A stretch of 64,000 bases of DNA. Source: Ruminococcus flavefaciens 007c (GTDB lineage Bacteria > Bacillota > Clostridia > Oscillospirales > Ruminococcaceae). Positions 17,144-25,017 of this stretch are shown here, piece by piece. A program made the translations under genes and the position numbers. Positions within the stretch are counted from its first letter, which is position 1; each line of letters opens with the position of its first letter. Where the stretch lies: assembly GCF_000571935.1 (NCBI RefSeq), contig NZ_ATAX01000023.1:154002-218001 (forward strand), read 5' to 3'. The notes under the pieces are model-generated. The model searched no databases. It was not told where the DNA came from and was given only the letters and a program-made list of their open reading frames with translations.

Positions 17144-17172
17144 TTGACTTTTTTGATACAATGATATATAAT
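17144..17172 (+). promoter_or_regulatory. Promoter of the GGDEF-EAL gene
   Basis: TTGACT (17144-17149), 17-bp spacer, TATAAT (17167-17172). It leaves a leader of about 175 nt in which I see no recognisable c-di-GMP riboswitch or terminator. Confidence 0.75.
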
Positions 17173-17355
17173 AAATTCATAGATGATTTTGAGTATTACG
17201 CCATTGCTGATATAATCGGATTTATTTCATTTTTTATTGAGAATAAAACATACCTTATATATTGTTCTTATCATGTTCTTTGAGTTTTGGGGAGGGTTCA
17301 AAGAGTATAACGTGACAGAGCATATATCATCTTGAAAATTACAAGGGGGTAATTT

Positions 17356-19098
17356 ATGAGAAATGGCAATGACACTGACAGAAAAGAGAGAAATATAGAT
17401 ACAACTCTGAATGCACTTTCTGCCAGAAAAGAAGCTCCGAAGATTTGGTTCTTTGTCCTTCTTATAATTTATATTTTTACATCTGTTGTTATAAACAGAC
17501 TTGCGCATTCCAATAACATAATAAGAGTCGGAAATCAGGTCCTTCCGTTTACCGCTTTTGCGGGAGTTTTATCATCTCTTGGAAATCTGAGTATAATCTC
17601 ATTGGTTGTAGTTTATCGTAAGAAAGGTTTTTGTACCGCACTTATAATACTTTTGTCACAGTTTCCGTTGCTTCTGATACAGATGATGAGACACCATAAT
17701 ATTGCTATACTTCCCGGAATATTTGGCAATATCCTGACTTCCTTCGCCGTCTTAATGCTCTACCTTTATAATGTAAAGATAGAGAAATACCAGATAAGAC
17801 TCCGTGACCAGGCTGTTACGGACAGGCTTACTGGACTTCCGAACAGATTTGCCTGTTCGGAGCTGATAAATGACCTTGTAAGCCGCAGCGAGAAATTTGC
17901 TGTTGTTTCCATTGACCTGAATAACTTCAAGAGTATCAATGACACAATGGGACACGATATGGGAAATGTAGTTCTTACCGAGATTGCCAAACGATGGAAA
18001 GCTGCTGCTGATTCGAGACTTTCAGGAACTCTCGATTTTATAACCCGTCAGGGCGGAGATGAGTTTGCTATCATTATCCGTAACTATCATTCCGATGAGG
18101 ATATTGAAAACACCATCAGGTATTATGAATCGGTTCTGGAGAACAGACTGACCATAAACGAGTGCGATTACTTTATAACTGCAAGTTTTGGGTATGCGGA
18201 ATATCCCACTGATGCACAAAACGTGGATTCGCTGTTTTCCTATGCTGACGCTGCTATGTATAACGTAAAGCGCACAAACAATAGTGAACATTTAACAAGG
18301 TTTACTCCCGATCTGCTCAATGTTGAAAAGACACTTGAGATCGAGCGCAAGATCAGGACAGCTCTTGAAGAAGACAGGATATACTTCGTTCTTCAGCCTC
18401 AGTATGATATTTCACATAAACTGCGTGGGTTTGAGGCTCTTGCCCGTATGGATGATCCCGACGGAGGGAACATCAGTCCTGTTGAGTTCATACCTGTGGC
18501 GGAAAAGGTCGGGCTTATTGATAAGGTCGATCTCAGAGTTCTCAGAAAAGCTGCAGATTTTTTCAGCAGGATAATAAAAAAGTCAGATGACGATATAACT
18601 CTCAGCGTAAATGTATCTGTGAAACATCTTATGAAGAATGATTTTATAGATGAGATCAAGGATGTAATAAACAGCTTTGGCATTCCAGGAAGTCAGCTTG
18701 AGATTGAAATAACCGAGTCGGTGATGATAGATTCTGCCGAAAAGGCTCTTCAATGTATAAATGACATCAAGAGTTTGGGAGTAAAAATAGCAATTGATGA
18801 TTTCGGTACAGGTTATTCTTCACTTAGTTACCTGAATAAGTTCCCGGCTGATCTGCTGAAGATAGACAAATCCTTCATTGATAAGATGAATACGAGCGAG
18901 TCATCAAAGCAGTATGTTGCGGCTATTATCTCTATCGGCCATATTATGGATTTTGAGGTCATTTCCGAGGGCGTCGAAGATGATCAGCAGCTTGAGATAC
19001 TCCGCGATATCGGATGTGACTTTATACAGGGTTATATCTGGGGAAGACCGCTTCCGCAGGAAGAGGCCGAGCTGCTTGTTCTCGGCGGTTCATCTTAA
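17356..19098 (+). CDS. Membrane GGDEF-EAL protein (c-di-GMP turnover)
   Basis: 580 aa. Several hydrophobic helices at about 33-150 anchor it; then a GGDEF domain (RLTGLPNRFACSELI, active site RQGGDEFAII) and a C-terminal EAL domain (FEALARMDDP, ITESVMI, DDFGTGYSSLSYL, DLLKIDKSF, EGVEDDQQ). Both active sites look intact, so it could make or break c-di-GMP. RBS AAGGGGG 6 bp upstream. Monocistronic. Confidence 0.93.
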   Translation: MRNGNDTDRKERNIDTTLNALSARKEAPKIWFFVLLIIYIFTSVVINRLAHSNNIIRVGNQVLPFTAFAGVLSSLGNLSIISLVVVYRKKGFCTALIILLSQFPLLLIQMMRHHNIAILPGIFGNILTSFAVLMLYLYNVKIEKYQIRLRDQAVTDRLTGLPNRFACSELINDLVSRSEKFAVVSIDLNNFKSINDTMGHDMGNVVLTEIAKRWKAAADSRLSGTLDFITRQGGDEFAIIIRNYHSDEDIENTIRYYESVLENRLTINECDYFITASFGYAEYPTDAQNVDSLFSYADAAMYNVKRTNNSEHLTRFTPDLLNVEKTLEIERKIRTALEEDRIYFVLQPQYDISHKLRGFEALARMDDPDGGNISPVEFIPVAEKVGLIDKVDLRVLRKAADFFSRIIKKSDDDITLSVNVSVKHLMKNDFIDEIKDVINSFGIPGSQLEIEITESVMIDSAEKALQCINDIKSLGVKIAIDDFGTGYSSLSYLNKFPADLLKIDKSFIDKMNTSESSKQYVAAIISIGHIMDFEVISEGVEDDQQLEILRDIGCDFIQGYIWGRPLPQEEAELLVLGGSS

Positions 19099-19326
19099 AC
19101 TGTTTTTTACTGACAAAATGCAGTTTTTAGGGGCTGTGATGTGTTCCTAATGGGATAAATCTGTTAATGAGGACTTATGTACAAGTCTTCAATATAAATA
19201 TTTAAAAGGAGATTTTTGTTTGAATAATACTTTTAAAAAGGAGATAGTAGCGTAAACGGGAGGTTTGCGAATACATACTCACACAAGCCTCCCGTGTCCG
19301 GTCAACATTTTCAGGAGGAAATAAAA
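19099..19326. other. Intergenic gap with possible micro-ORF
   Basis: A weak AACTG/CAGTT hairpin with T-tail (19101-19129) may end the GGDEF-EAL gene. An AAAAGGAGA followed by TTG could translate an 11-codon peptide (MNNTFKKEIVA, about 19219-19254). A CGGGAGG/CCTCCCG inverted repeat (about 19257-19295) sits just before the acetyltransferase but lacks a T-run. Confidence 0.35.
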
Positions 19327-19983
19327 ATGAATAAATACGACTATATCATTCGCAGGGAAACAGAAAAGGACTATCGTGAAGTTGAAAATCTTGCCCGCGA
19401 GGCATTCTGGAATCTGAATAAGCCTGGTTGTCATGAGCACTATTTTATACATATTTTGAGAGAACATGAGGATTTTATCCGTGAGCTGGATCACGTTGTC
19501 GAGGCAGACGGTAAGATCGTCGGTTCTGTTATGTATTGCAGAAGCAAGCTTACGGACGAGCAGGGGAACGAGAAACAGGTTCTTACTATGGGACCTCTTT
19601 GTGTTCTGCCTGAGTATCAGCGCAAGGGCTTCGGAAAAGCCCTGCTTGAATACACCTTCGGTATTGCAGCTGAAATGGGCTATGACACTGTAATTAATTT
19701 CGGAAATCCCGATAATTATGTTGCAAGAGGCTATAAAAGCTGCAAAAAGTATAATGTATGCTTTGAAGGAGATGTGTTTCCTGCTGCATTGCTGGTAAAG
19801 GTTCTCAGAGATGATGCTCTTGACGGAAGAAAATGGTTCTATCATCCCAGCGATGCTGATAAGCCCTGCGATGACACCGAGGCTGTTGAAGCCTTCGATG
19901 CTCTTTTTCAGCCTAAAGTAAAGGGCTGGCAGCCAAGTCAGGAGGAATTTTATATTCACAGTCATTCTTCCATAACATGGTAA
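19327..19983 (+). CDS. GNAT family N-acetyltransferase
   Basis: 218 aa from ATG 19327, with AGGAGG upstream. GNAT fold: IIRRETEKDYREVENLAREAFW (strand 1/helix 1), SVMYCRSKL, and the acetyl-CoA loop LCVLPEYQRKGFGKALLEYTF (Q/RxxGxG/A). Closest in style to YhbS-type acetyltransferases of unknown substrate. Single gene ending at a strong terminator. Confidence 0.88.
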   Translation: MNKYDYIIRRETEKDYREVENLAREAFWNLNKPGCHEHYFIHILREHEDFIRELDHVVEADGKIVGSVMYCRSKLTDEQGNEKQVLTMGPLCVLPEYQRKGFGKALLEYTFGIAAEMGYDTVINFGNPDNYVARGYKSCKKYNVCFEGDVFPAALLVKVLRDDALDGRKWFYHPSDADKPCDDTEAVEAFDALFQPKVKGWQPSQEEFYIHSHSSITW

Positions 19984-20002
19984 TTAAAAGATCATAGGTG
20001 CG

Positions 20003-20035
20003 GCATCTCCGTCTTAATGGCGGAGATGCTTTTTT
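20003..20035 (+). terminator. Terminator of the acetyltransferase gene
   Basis: GCATCTCCG / CGGAGATGC stem, 9-nt loop, then TTTTTT. Confidence 0.88.
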
Positions 20036-20056
20036 ACGCTGTTTCAGGGAATATAC

Positions 20057-20085
20057 TTGACAAACTGCTCGCAATGTGCTATAAT
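20057..20085 (+). promoter_or_regulatory. Perfect consensus promoter of the ABC-F leader
   Basis: TTGACA (20057-20062), 17-bp spacer, TATAAT (20080-20085). The start near 20092 gives a leader of about 270 nt before the ABC-F coding sequence. Confidence 0.9.
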
Positions 20086-20091
20086 GAACCC

Positions 20092-20359
20092 ATGAAAATA
20101 CGGAAGAGGTGTGAGGATGAAAAGATAATTCGCTTTTGAATACATGAATAGCAAAGCTGACAGTGTGTAAAATACAGGCATACTGTCTTATCATGTTGCC
20201 AAAAGTGGATTATGTTCTCATAACCTCTTTTTTGTGCTTTATATATTTTTGCGGATAGCTGTATCTGTCTGCGCCTTCTTGAGGTAATGAAACATAACGG
20301 GAACTGTTTGGCAACAAATGGTTCCCGTTTTTTTCGGGAATGTGAGAGGAGGAACAAAT
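20092..20359 (+). promoter_or_regulatory. Attenuator leader of the ABC-F gene
   Basis: The leader holds a three-codon ORF MKR (ATG 20117, preceded by GAGGTG) and an eight-codon ORF MNSKADSV (20144-20170). An intrinsic terminator (20296-20334; stem AACGGGAAC/GTTCCCGTT, seven Ts) ends 25 nt before the ATG. The terminator loop TTTGGCAACA (20307-20316) is perfectly complementary to upstream TGTTGCCAAA (20194-20203), giving a mutually exclusive antiterminator. Antibiotic-stalled ribosomes on the short ORFs are the likely trigger, as described for other ABC-F genes. Confidence 0.75.
20296..20334 (+). terminator. Conditional terminator upstream of the ABC-F gene
   Basis: 9-bp perfect stem AACGGGAAC (20296-20304) / GTTCCCGTT (20321-20329), 16-nt loop, T-run 20328-20334. 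Confidence 0.88.
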
Positions 20360-21895
20360 ATGTCACAGATCAGAGTAAACGATTTGACATTTTATTATGA
20401 TGGAAGCTTTGACAATATTTTTGAAAATGTGTCATTTTCCATTGACACCGACTGGAAGCTTGGATTTATCGGGCGAAACGGCAAGGGAAAAACTACCTTT
20501 CTGAATCTGCTTCTCGGTAAATACAGATACAGTGGATCTATTGAGACTTCGGCAAAATTTGAGTATTTCCCATATTATATTCCGAAAGAATTTCTGGAAC
20601 TGCCGGCATCGGTTTTTTTAGACAGATTGAGAGCGGACTGTGAGGAATGGCGCGTAATATGTGAGCTTATTCAGCTCGGGGAGGATGCGGATATTCTTTA
20701 TCGTCCTTTTGGGCAGCTAAGCCACGGTGAGCGTACAAAGCTGCTGCTTGCCGTGCTTTTCAGCGGTGAAAACGAATTTCTGCTTATTGATGAACCGACA
20801 AATCACCTTGATATGAATGCAAGAGAGACTGTCAAAAGATACCTTGCGTCCAAAAACGGTTTTATACTTGTTTCTCATGACAGAGATCTGCTGGACGCCT
20901 GTATTGATCATGTTCTTGTTCTGAACCGACAGAGTATCGAGGTGTTGAGCGGTAATTTTTCGGTCTGGATGGAGAATAAGGAGCGCAGGGATAAATTTGA
21001 GCTTTCAGAGAACGAAAAGCATAAAAAGGAGATAAGAAAACTTCGTCGGGCAGCAAAAAGAACGTCTGAATGGGCTGATAAAAGCGAACGTACAAAAATA
21101 GGATTTGATCCTGTAAAAGAAAATGACAGATGTATCAGCACCAGATCTTATATAGGCGCAAAGACAAAGAAAATGCAGAGCAGAGTAAAGCATATAGAAA
21201 AACGTATACAGCGTGAGATAGACGAAAGGGAAGGCCTTCTTAAGGATATTGAGAGAAATCCCGATCTTAGGCTTACACCTCTTGTTCATCATAAGGAGTC
21301 TGTACTGGTATTCAGAGATTATTCGGTTACTTATACAGGCAGCCAGGATCCTGTTTTTGAGCCTTTGACATTTGTTCTGAGGCAAGGGGACAGAATAGCA
21401 TTGCATGGTGAAAACGGCTGCGGCAAATCAACGCTGATAAAGGCTGTGCTTCAGAAAACAGGATATAAGAGCTATGAGGAGCAGTTTGCGGAAAACGGAA
21501 TAATGGATGCTGCTTCGGGATTGAAGGTATCATATGTATCTCAGGATACCTCCGGTGTAAGTGGGAGTATAGATGATTTTTGTGAGAAGAACGGACTTGA
21601 TCTCAGCTTGTTCTGTACTGTTCTGAGGCATCTTGATCTTGACAGGACACAGTTCCTGAAAAATATTGAAGACTTTTCGGAGGGGCAGAAGAAAAAACTT
21701 CTGATAGCTGCAAGTCTGCTGACTCCTGCACATCTTTACATATGGGATGAGCCACTGAACTATATTGATGTTTTCTCGCGTATGCAGATAGAAAAGCTAA
21801 TAGACGAATACAAGCCTACAATGCTTTTTGTGGAACATGATGTGCGTTTTCGGGAAAAGATCGCAACGGATGTTGTTGAGTTAAGAAAAATATGA
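20360..21895 (+). CDS. ABC-F ribosome-protection protein, Lsa-like
   Basis: 511 aa from ATG 20360, with AGGAGG 7 bp upstream. Two ATPase domains without membrane segments: first with GRNGKGKTT, LSHGERTK and LLIDEPTNHLD; second with GENGCGKST, FSEGQKKKL and IWDEPLNYID. A long charged linker (about 205-300, ENEKHKKEIRKLRRAAKRTSEW...) is the antibiotic-resistance domain that reaches the peptidyl-transferase centre. The linker and the divergent second half resemble Lsa/Vga-type proteins that protect against lincosamides, streptogramins A or pleuromutilins; the exact spectrum cannot be read. The inducible-type leader supports a resistance role. Confidence 0.88.
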   Translation: MSQIRVNDLTFYYDGSFDNIFENVSFSIDTDWKLGFIGRNGKGKTTFLNLLLGKYRYSGSIETSAKFEYFPYYIPKEFLELPASVFLDRLRADCEEWRVICELIQLGEDADILYRPFGQLSHGERTKLLLAVLFSGENEFLLIDEPTNHLDMNARETVKRYLASKNGFILVSHDRDLLDACIDHVLVLNRQSIEVLSGNFSVWMENKERRDKFELSENEKHKKEIRKLRRAAKRTSEWADKSERTKIGFDPVKENDRCISTRSYIGAKTKKMQSRVKHIEKRIQREIDEREGLLKDIERNPDLRLTPLVHHKESVLVFRDYSVTYTGSQDPVFEPLTFVLRQGDRIALHGENGCGKSTLIKAVLQKTGYKSYEEQFAENGIMDAASGLKVSYVSQDTSGVSGSIDDFCEKNGLDLSLFCTVLRHLDLDRTQFLKNIEDFSEGQKKKLLIAASLLTPAHLYIWDEPLNYIDVFSRMQIEKLIDEYKPTMLFVEHDVRFREKIATDVVELRKI

Positions 21896-21907
21896 TATTT
21901 TGATGAG

Positions 21908-21935
21908 AAAAGGCAGCTTATACAGCTGCTTTTTC
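21908..21935 (+). terminator. Terminator of the ABC-F gene
   Basis: AAAAGGCAGCT / AGCTGCTTTTT hairpin shortly after the stop codon. Confidence 0.85.
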
Positions 21936-21945
21936 TTATTTATGC

Positions 21946-21974
21946 TTGCATTTTTTACCTGCCTGTGATATAAT
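21946..21974 (+). promoter_or_regulatory. tRNA-Gly promoter
   Basis: TTGCAT (21946-21951), 17-bp spacer, TATAAT (21969-21974), about 10 bp before the tRNA. Confidence 0.8.
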
Positions 21975-21983
21975 TATATTAAT

Positions 21984-22058
21984 GCAGATATAGTATAGCG
22001 GTTATTATTTCAGTTTCCCAAACTGAGGAGGCGGGTTCGACCCCCGTTATCTGCTCCA
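21984..22058 (+). tRNA. tRNA-Gly (CCC anticodon)
   Basis: 75 nt with encoded CCA. Acceptor GCAGATA/TATCTGC, anticodon stem TCAGT/ACTGA with loop TTCCCAA (anticodon CCC), 4-nt variable loop, T arm GCGGG-TTCGACC-CCCGT, discriminator T, then CCA at 22056-22058. The D arm is weak and AT-rich but placed correctly. Confidence 0.9.
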
Positions 22059-22116
22059 GCGGGGAGCCCCGCAGGCAAGTTCGCGCTTCACTTTTTAGTG
22101 GGGCGTTTGTTCTTTT
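22059..22116 (+). terminator. Hairpins after tRNA-Gly
   Basis: GCGGGGAGCCCCGC directly follows the CCA. A second stem, CGCTTCAC (22084-22091) / GTGGGGCG (22098-22105), with a U-rich tail is the likely terminator. Confidence 0.6.
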
Positions 22117-22183
22117 ATATCTCATAGCAGCTTAGATCGCTGTACATCGCTGATAAAGTCTGATGTATTTTACTGAATAATAT

Positions 22184-22217
22184 AAAAAAACAGCCTGTAC
22201 TGTATGTACAGGCTGTT
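22184..22217 (-). terminator. Terminator of the VWA fusion gene
   Basis: 12-bp perfect stem AACAGCCTGTAC/GTACAGGCTGTT (22189-22217) with a T-run on the minus strand. Confidence 0.9.
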
Positions 22218-22227
22218 TCCGGGTTTA

Positions 22228-23934
22228 TTACATCTGAGCATTGAAGAGAGCTGAAAGCTCGTAAATAACGTCGTCATTGTCAGCGTCTATATAGACAGCT
22301 TCGTTGATAGATGAAAGATCCTTGAGCGAATCGATCTGCTCGTTATATCCGATGGTGTAGATCGGTATGCCGTAATGTGAAACAACGTTTGCTGCGGAAC
22401 TGTAGCTGATACCGGTATTGCACTGACCGTCGCTGAGAAGGAAGATCATTGCTTTGGCATTAGGCACTGTCGTTCTGTACTCGTTTATCATATTAACGGC
22501 TACCATAAGAGCGTCATATGAAGCGGTATTTCCGCCTGCACGCATTTTTTCTACAGCTCCTGCAAAATATGAACGCTGTTCAAGTCCGAACTGATCTATA
22601 GGAAGATCAATCGTTACATCATCGCTGTAGGAGATAAGACCTACATAGTTATCGGATTTTATATTCTTAGAAGCCTCAAGGAGCGAATCCTTAAGTCTGT
22701 TGAGTGGATCACCTGTCATGCTTCCCGATACATCTGCGATAAAGAGTGCGATTGTGGGAGTGCCAGAATCCTTCTCTTCCTTCCAGAGGCGCTGAGCACT
22801 CATAATGTCTGCACCGCTTATGGAAGCTGTGGTGTATTTGAACGAATTGTCAGGATCAAAGCCGTATTCCTTTGCGTGTGCCTGAGGACCGGCGCTGAGA
22901 GCGTAATTTAAGAAAGCTGAAAGAGCTTCCTTCTGGTCTGATGAAAGGTCTCCAACACTGTAAAGGGGATTGCTGTGCTTGTAACCAAAGGGAACGAAGT
23001 CATATCCGCCTTTGAGTACAGGGCTGTTTGTATATGCCTGATATTCGACAACTCCTGCCTGAAGTGTACCGCTCTGCATAGCGTTTACCATCTGGTCTGT
23101 TGTATAACATACAAAGGGGATACCTTTCTGAAGCTGCTGGAATTTTTCTATTGCTCCGCTGCTGAGTATATCATTTCCGTCAAAGTGCTGAAGTGCATTT
23201 ACAAGGAAATTTAGTCCTGTGGCTGATGTATAAGGGTATGTATAACCCATCTGAAGCTCGCCGTTTACAACTGCATCAACTATGTTTTCAAAATTTACTT
23301 CTCCGTATTTGGAGGCAACTGCGGAAGATGCGGTGCGCGAGATCGCTATACCTGCTGTATTGGCGACAAGAGATTCTGCTTCAAGATTGAGCTTTGCCCC
23401 CTGTTCTGCTGCGAGTTTTCCGAAAAGCTCGTTTGAAGGTGTGTAAGCCTGTGGGATGTACACGTTATTTGAAATGTAATCAGAAGAAGCTCCTGAGGGA
23501 ATACTTCTGACGCTTACTGATATGGTCTTTCCGTTTGAGAGACGGTTTCTCTGGTCATTGAATTCCTGAGCGATCTCATTGAGCCAGCCGTTGTTGTTCT
23601 TTCCTGCCTTTTCAGAGGTAGAGAAGATTTCAATGTCAACATCGCCTGTACCTTCAATGGTAAGGGGATATTTGGTATTGATGTTGGGAAGATTAGCAGC
23701 TGACTTGTCTGAATAGTCAACAGTTCCCTGAACCTTTGTAGAAGTTTTTACTTTTATGTTTTTCAGGCTTCTTTCAAGGACCTTTTCGGGATCATTGGCT
23801 GAATTGCCTGTGGAAGGCATAGGATCCTTGTTATTCTTTCCTGATGATGTACTGTGAATTACCGCAATTATCATTATCATAGTTACCAATGCGCCAATAA
23901 CTGCGATTATAACAGGAGATTTGCTTTTATTCAT
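22228..23934 (-). CDS. Solute-binding-like/VWA fusion protein, membrane anchored
   Basis: 568 aa. N-terminal membrane anchor (about residues 8-28), then a periplasmic-binding-protein-like region (~80-360; VDIEIFSTSEKAGKNNNGWLNEIAQEF, ...YTYPYTSATGLNFL..., ...AGVVEYQAY...), then a C-terminal von Willebrand A domain (~390-568) with an intact MIDAS: DVSGSM, the Thr in GGNTASYDAL and LLSDGQ. VWA MIDAS domains bind protein partners through a metal ion. The fusion suggests a surface receptor in which ligand binding and partner binding are coupled. Its start overlaps the stop of the upstream membrane-protein gene by 1 nt (TAATG), so the two are translationally coupled. Confidence 0.82.
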   Translation of the reverse strand: MNKSKSPVIIAVIGALVTMIMIIAVIHSTSSGKNNKDPMPSTGNSANDPEKVLERSLKNIKVKTSTKVQGTVDYSDKSAANLPNINTKYPLTIEGTGDVDIEIFSTSEKAGKNNNGWLNEIAQEFNDQRNRLSNGKTISVSVRSIPSGASSDYISNNVYIPQAYTPSNELFGKLAAEQGAKLNLEAESLVANTAGIAISRTASSAVASKYGEVNFENIVDAVVNGELQMGYTYPYTSATGLNFLVNALQHFDGNDILSSGAIEKFQQLQKGIPFVCYTTDQMVNAMQSGTLQAGVVEYQAYTNSPVLKGGYDFVPFGYKHSNPLYSVGDLSSDQKEALSAFLNYALSAGPQAHAKEYGFDPDNSFKYTTASISGADIMSAQRLWKEEKDSGTPTIALFIADVSGSMTGDPLNRLKDSLLEASKNIKSDNYVGLISYSDDVTIDLPIDQFGLEQRSYFAGAVEKMRAGGNTASYDALMVAVNMINEYRTTVPNAKAMIFLLSDGQCNTGISYSSAANVVSHYGIPIYTIGYNEQIDSLKDLSSINEAVYIDADNDDVIYELSALFNAQM

Positions 23935-24608
23935 TATATATCCTCACTTTCCATTTCTTTCTTGTATTCACGTATAGAATCAATGATAAGACTGAGAGAT
24001 TTGATCTCTGTATTCATTCTTTCACTGTCTGTCATCTGTGAAACTTCAATAAGAAGGTTTGTGTAATCAGCAAGTATCTTTTCGTTTCTTCCTGTGAGCA
24101 TCCTTAGGTAATTCCTGTGCATACCTATCTCATCGTTTCTGGAAGTTGACTGTATTATGGCGGTTCGTTTTATAAAAAGCAGCATATTGTTGATCATAAC
24201 GGACTGTATGTCCTGATTGACAAGATCATAAACGCCGCCGCTTGAGCTTATGGTATCGAGAGCCACGGATTTCTTCTGGAAAAGTTCCCACTGTTCAAGA
24301 ATCTTTGATGCTTCCTGACGGCAAAGAGGATAATCCTTCAGGTCTTTGATGACTTCGATATAGTCCTTCGGCTCATTAAGAGATTCAAAGGTATGTTCAT
24401 CTATTATGTATGCCTTCTGAAATGCTTTCCTTCCAAGATCATAGGCCTTGATGAAATAATAATTACCCCAAGTCATCACGGCAACTATGCAGATTATGGC
24501 GAGAACAGACAAGAAAGCTGAATCCAGTATGCCGGTACAGCTGAAAAGCAGTACACCTGAGATCGCCACAATCAGATTGAAAATAATCTGTCCCAAGTAT
24601 TTTTTCAA
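23934..24608 (-). CDS. Two-helix membrane protein, partner of the VWA fusion
   Basis: 224 aa from TTG 24608, preceded by GGGGTGA; longer starts at 24644/24626 lie almost on the predicted transcription start and lack a ribosome site. Two adjacent hydrophobic helices near the N-terminus (IIFNLIVAISGVLLFSCTGI; FLSVLAIICIVAVMTWGNYY), then a ~150-residue mostly helical cytoplasmic region. I recognise no family. Coupling to the VWA protein suggests a membrane complex. Confidence 0.65.
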   Translation of the reverse strand: MKKYLGQIIFNLIVAISGVLLFSCTGILDSAFLSVLAIICIVAVMTWGNYYFIKAYDLGRKAFQKAYIIDEHTFESLNEPKDYIEVIKDLKDYPLCRQEASKILEQWELFQKKSVALDTISSSGGVYDLVNQDIQSVMINNMLLFIKRTAIIQSTSRNDEIGMHRNYLRMLTGRNEKILADYTNLLIEVSQMTDSERMNTEIKSLSLIIDSIREYKKEMESEDI

Positions 24609-24661
24609 AAAATTCACCCCAATCATTGCAGCTGATGATCGCAAAAGCTGCGTCTCATACT

Positions 24662-24690
24662 ATTATATATCATTATTACAAAAAAGTCAA
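24662..24690 (-). promoter_or_regulatory. Promoter of the membrane protein/VWA operon
   Basis: Minus strand TTGACT (24685-24690), 17-bp spacer, TATAAT (24662-24667). The sequence is nearly identical to the GGDEF-EAL promoter at 17144. Confidence 0.8.
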
Positions 24691-24899
24691 TCAGCAAAGG
24701 AAGAAATAAACGGATATTCTGCCGATAGCTGTGTGTGCAATGGTTCGGCAGCCGCGGATCCACTGTGTATGGAAGGATAGGTGACAGTGTTCCAGAACTG
24801 ATCTCCTTTATTGTAGTTAAGTTATTATATCAGTATTTCAGGGCATAATCAAGTAATTATTTTTTAAATTATAAAATATTTAAACAACAGCATTTTGTA
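24691..24899. other. Intergenic spacer between divergent operons
   Basis: AT-rich toward the plus-strand operon. I see no credible ORF, RNA or terminator between the two promoters. Confidence 0.5.
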
Positions 24900-24928
24900 T
24901 TGAAATTCAGTTTTATTTATGGTATAAT
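24900..24928 (+). promoter_or_regulatory. Promoter of the glycan-type operon
   Basis: TTGAAA (24900-24905), 17-bp spacer, TATAAT (24923-24928). Leader of about 80 nt. Confidence 0.75.
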
Positions 24929-25017
24929 ATATTTAAATGTGTCAGTGATGCGGATATGATTTAGTAAAAGCAACTCTGATGTATGTTATTTTCAACTATC
25001 TGATTGGAGTTTAATCA

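Noticed and set aside
17050..17283. 77-codon plus-strand frame after the large dockerin gene
   Set aside because: It runs through the dockerin terminator and the GGDEF-EAL promoter, is AT-driven, and has no ribosome site.
17180..17355. Possible c-di-GMP riboswitch before the GGDEF-EAL gene
   Set aside because: The long leader invites it, but I find neither the GEMM core nor a terminator or sequestering hairpin.
19279..19965. 228-codon minus-strand frame
   Set aside because: It lies fully antisense to the GNAT gene, whose motifs and AGGAGG site are clear.
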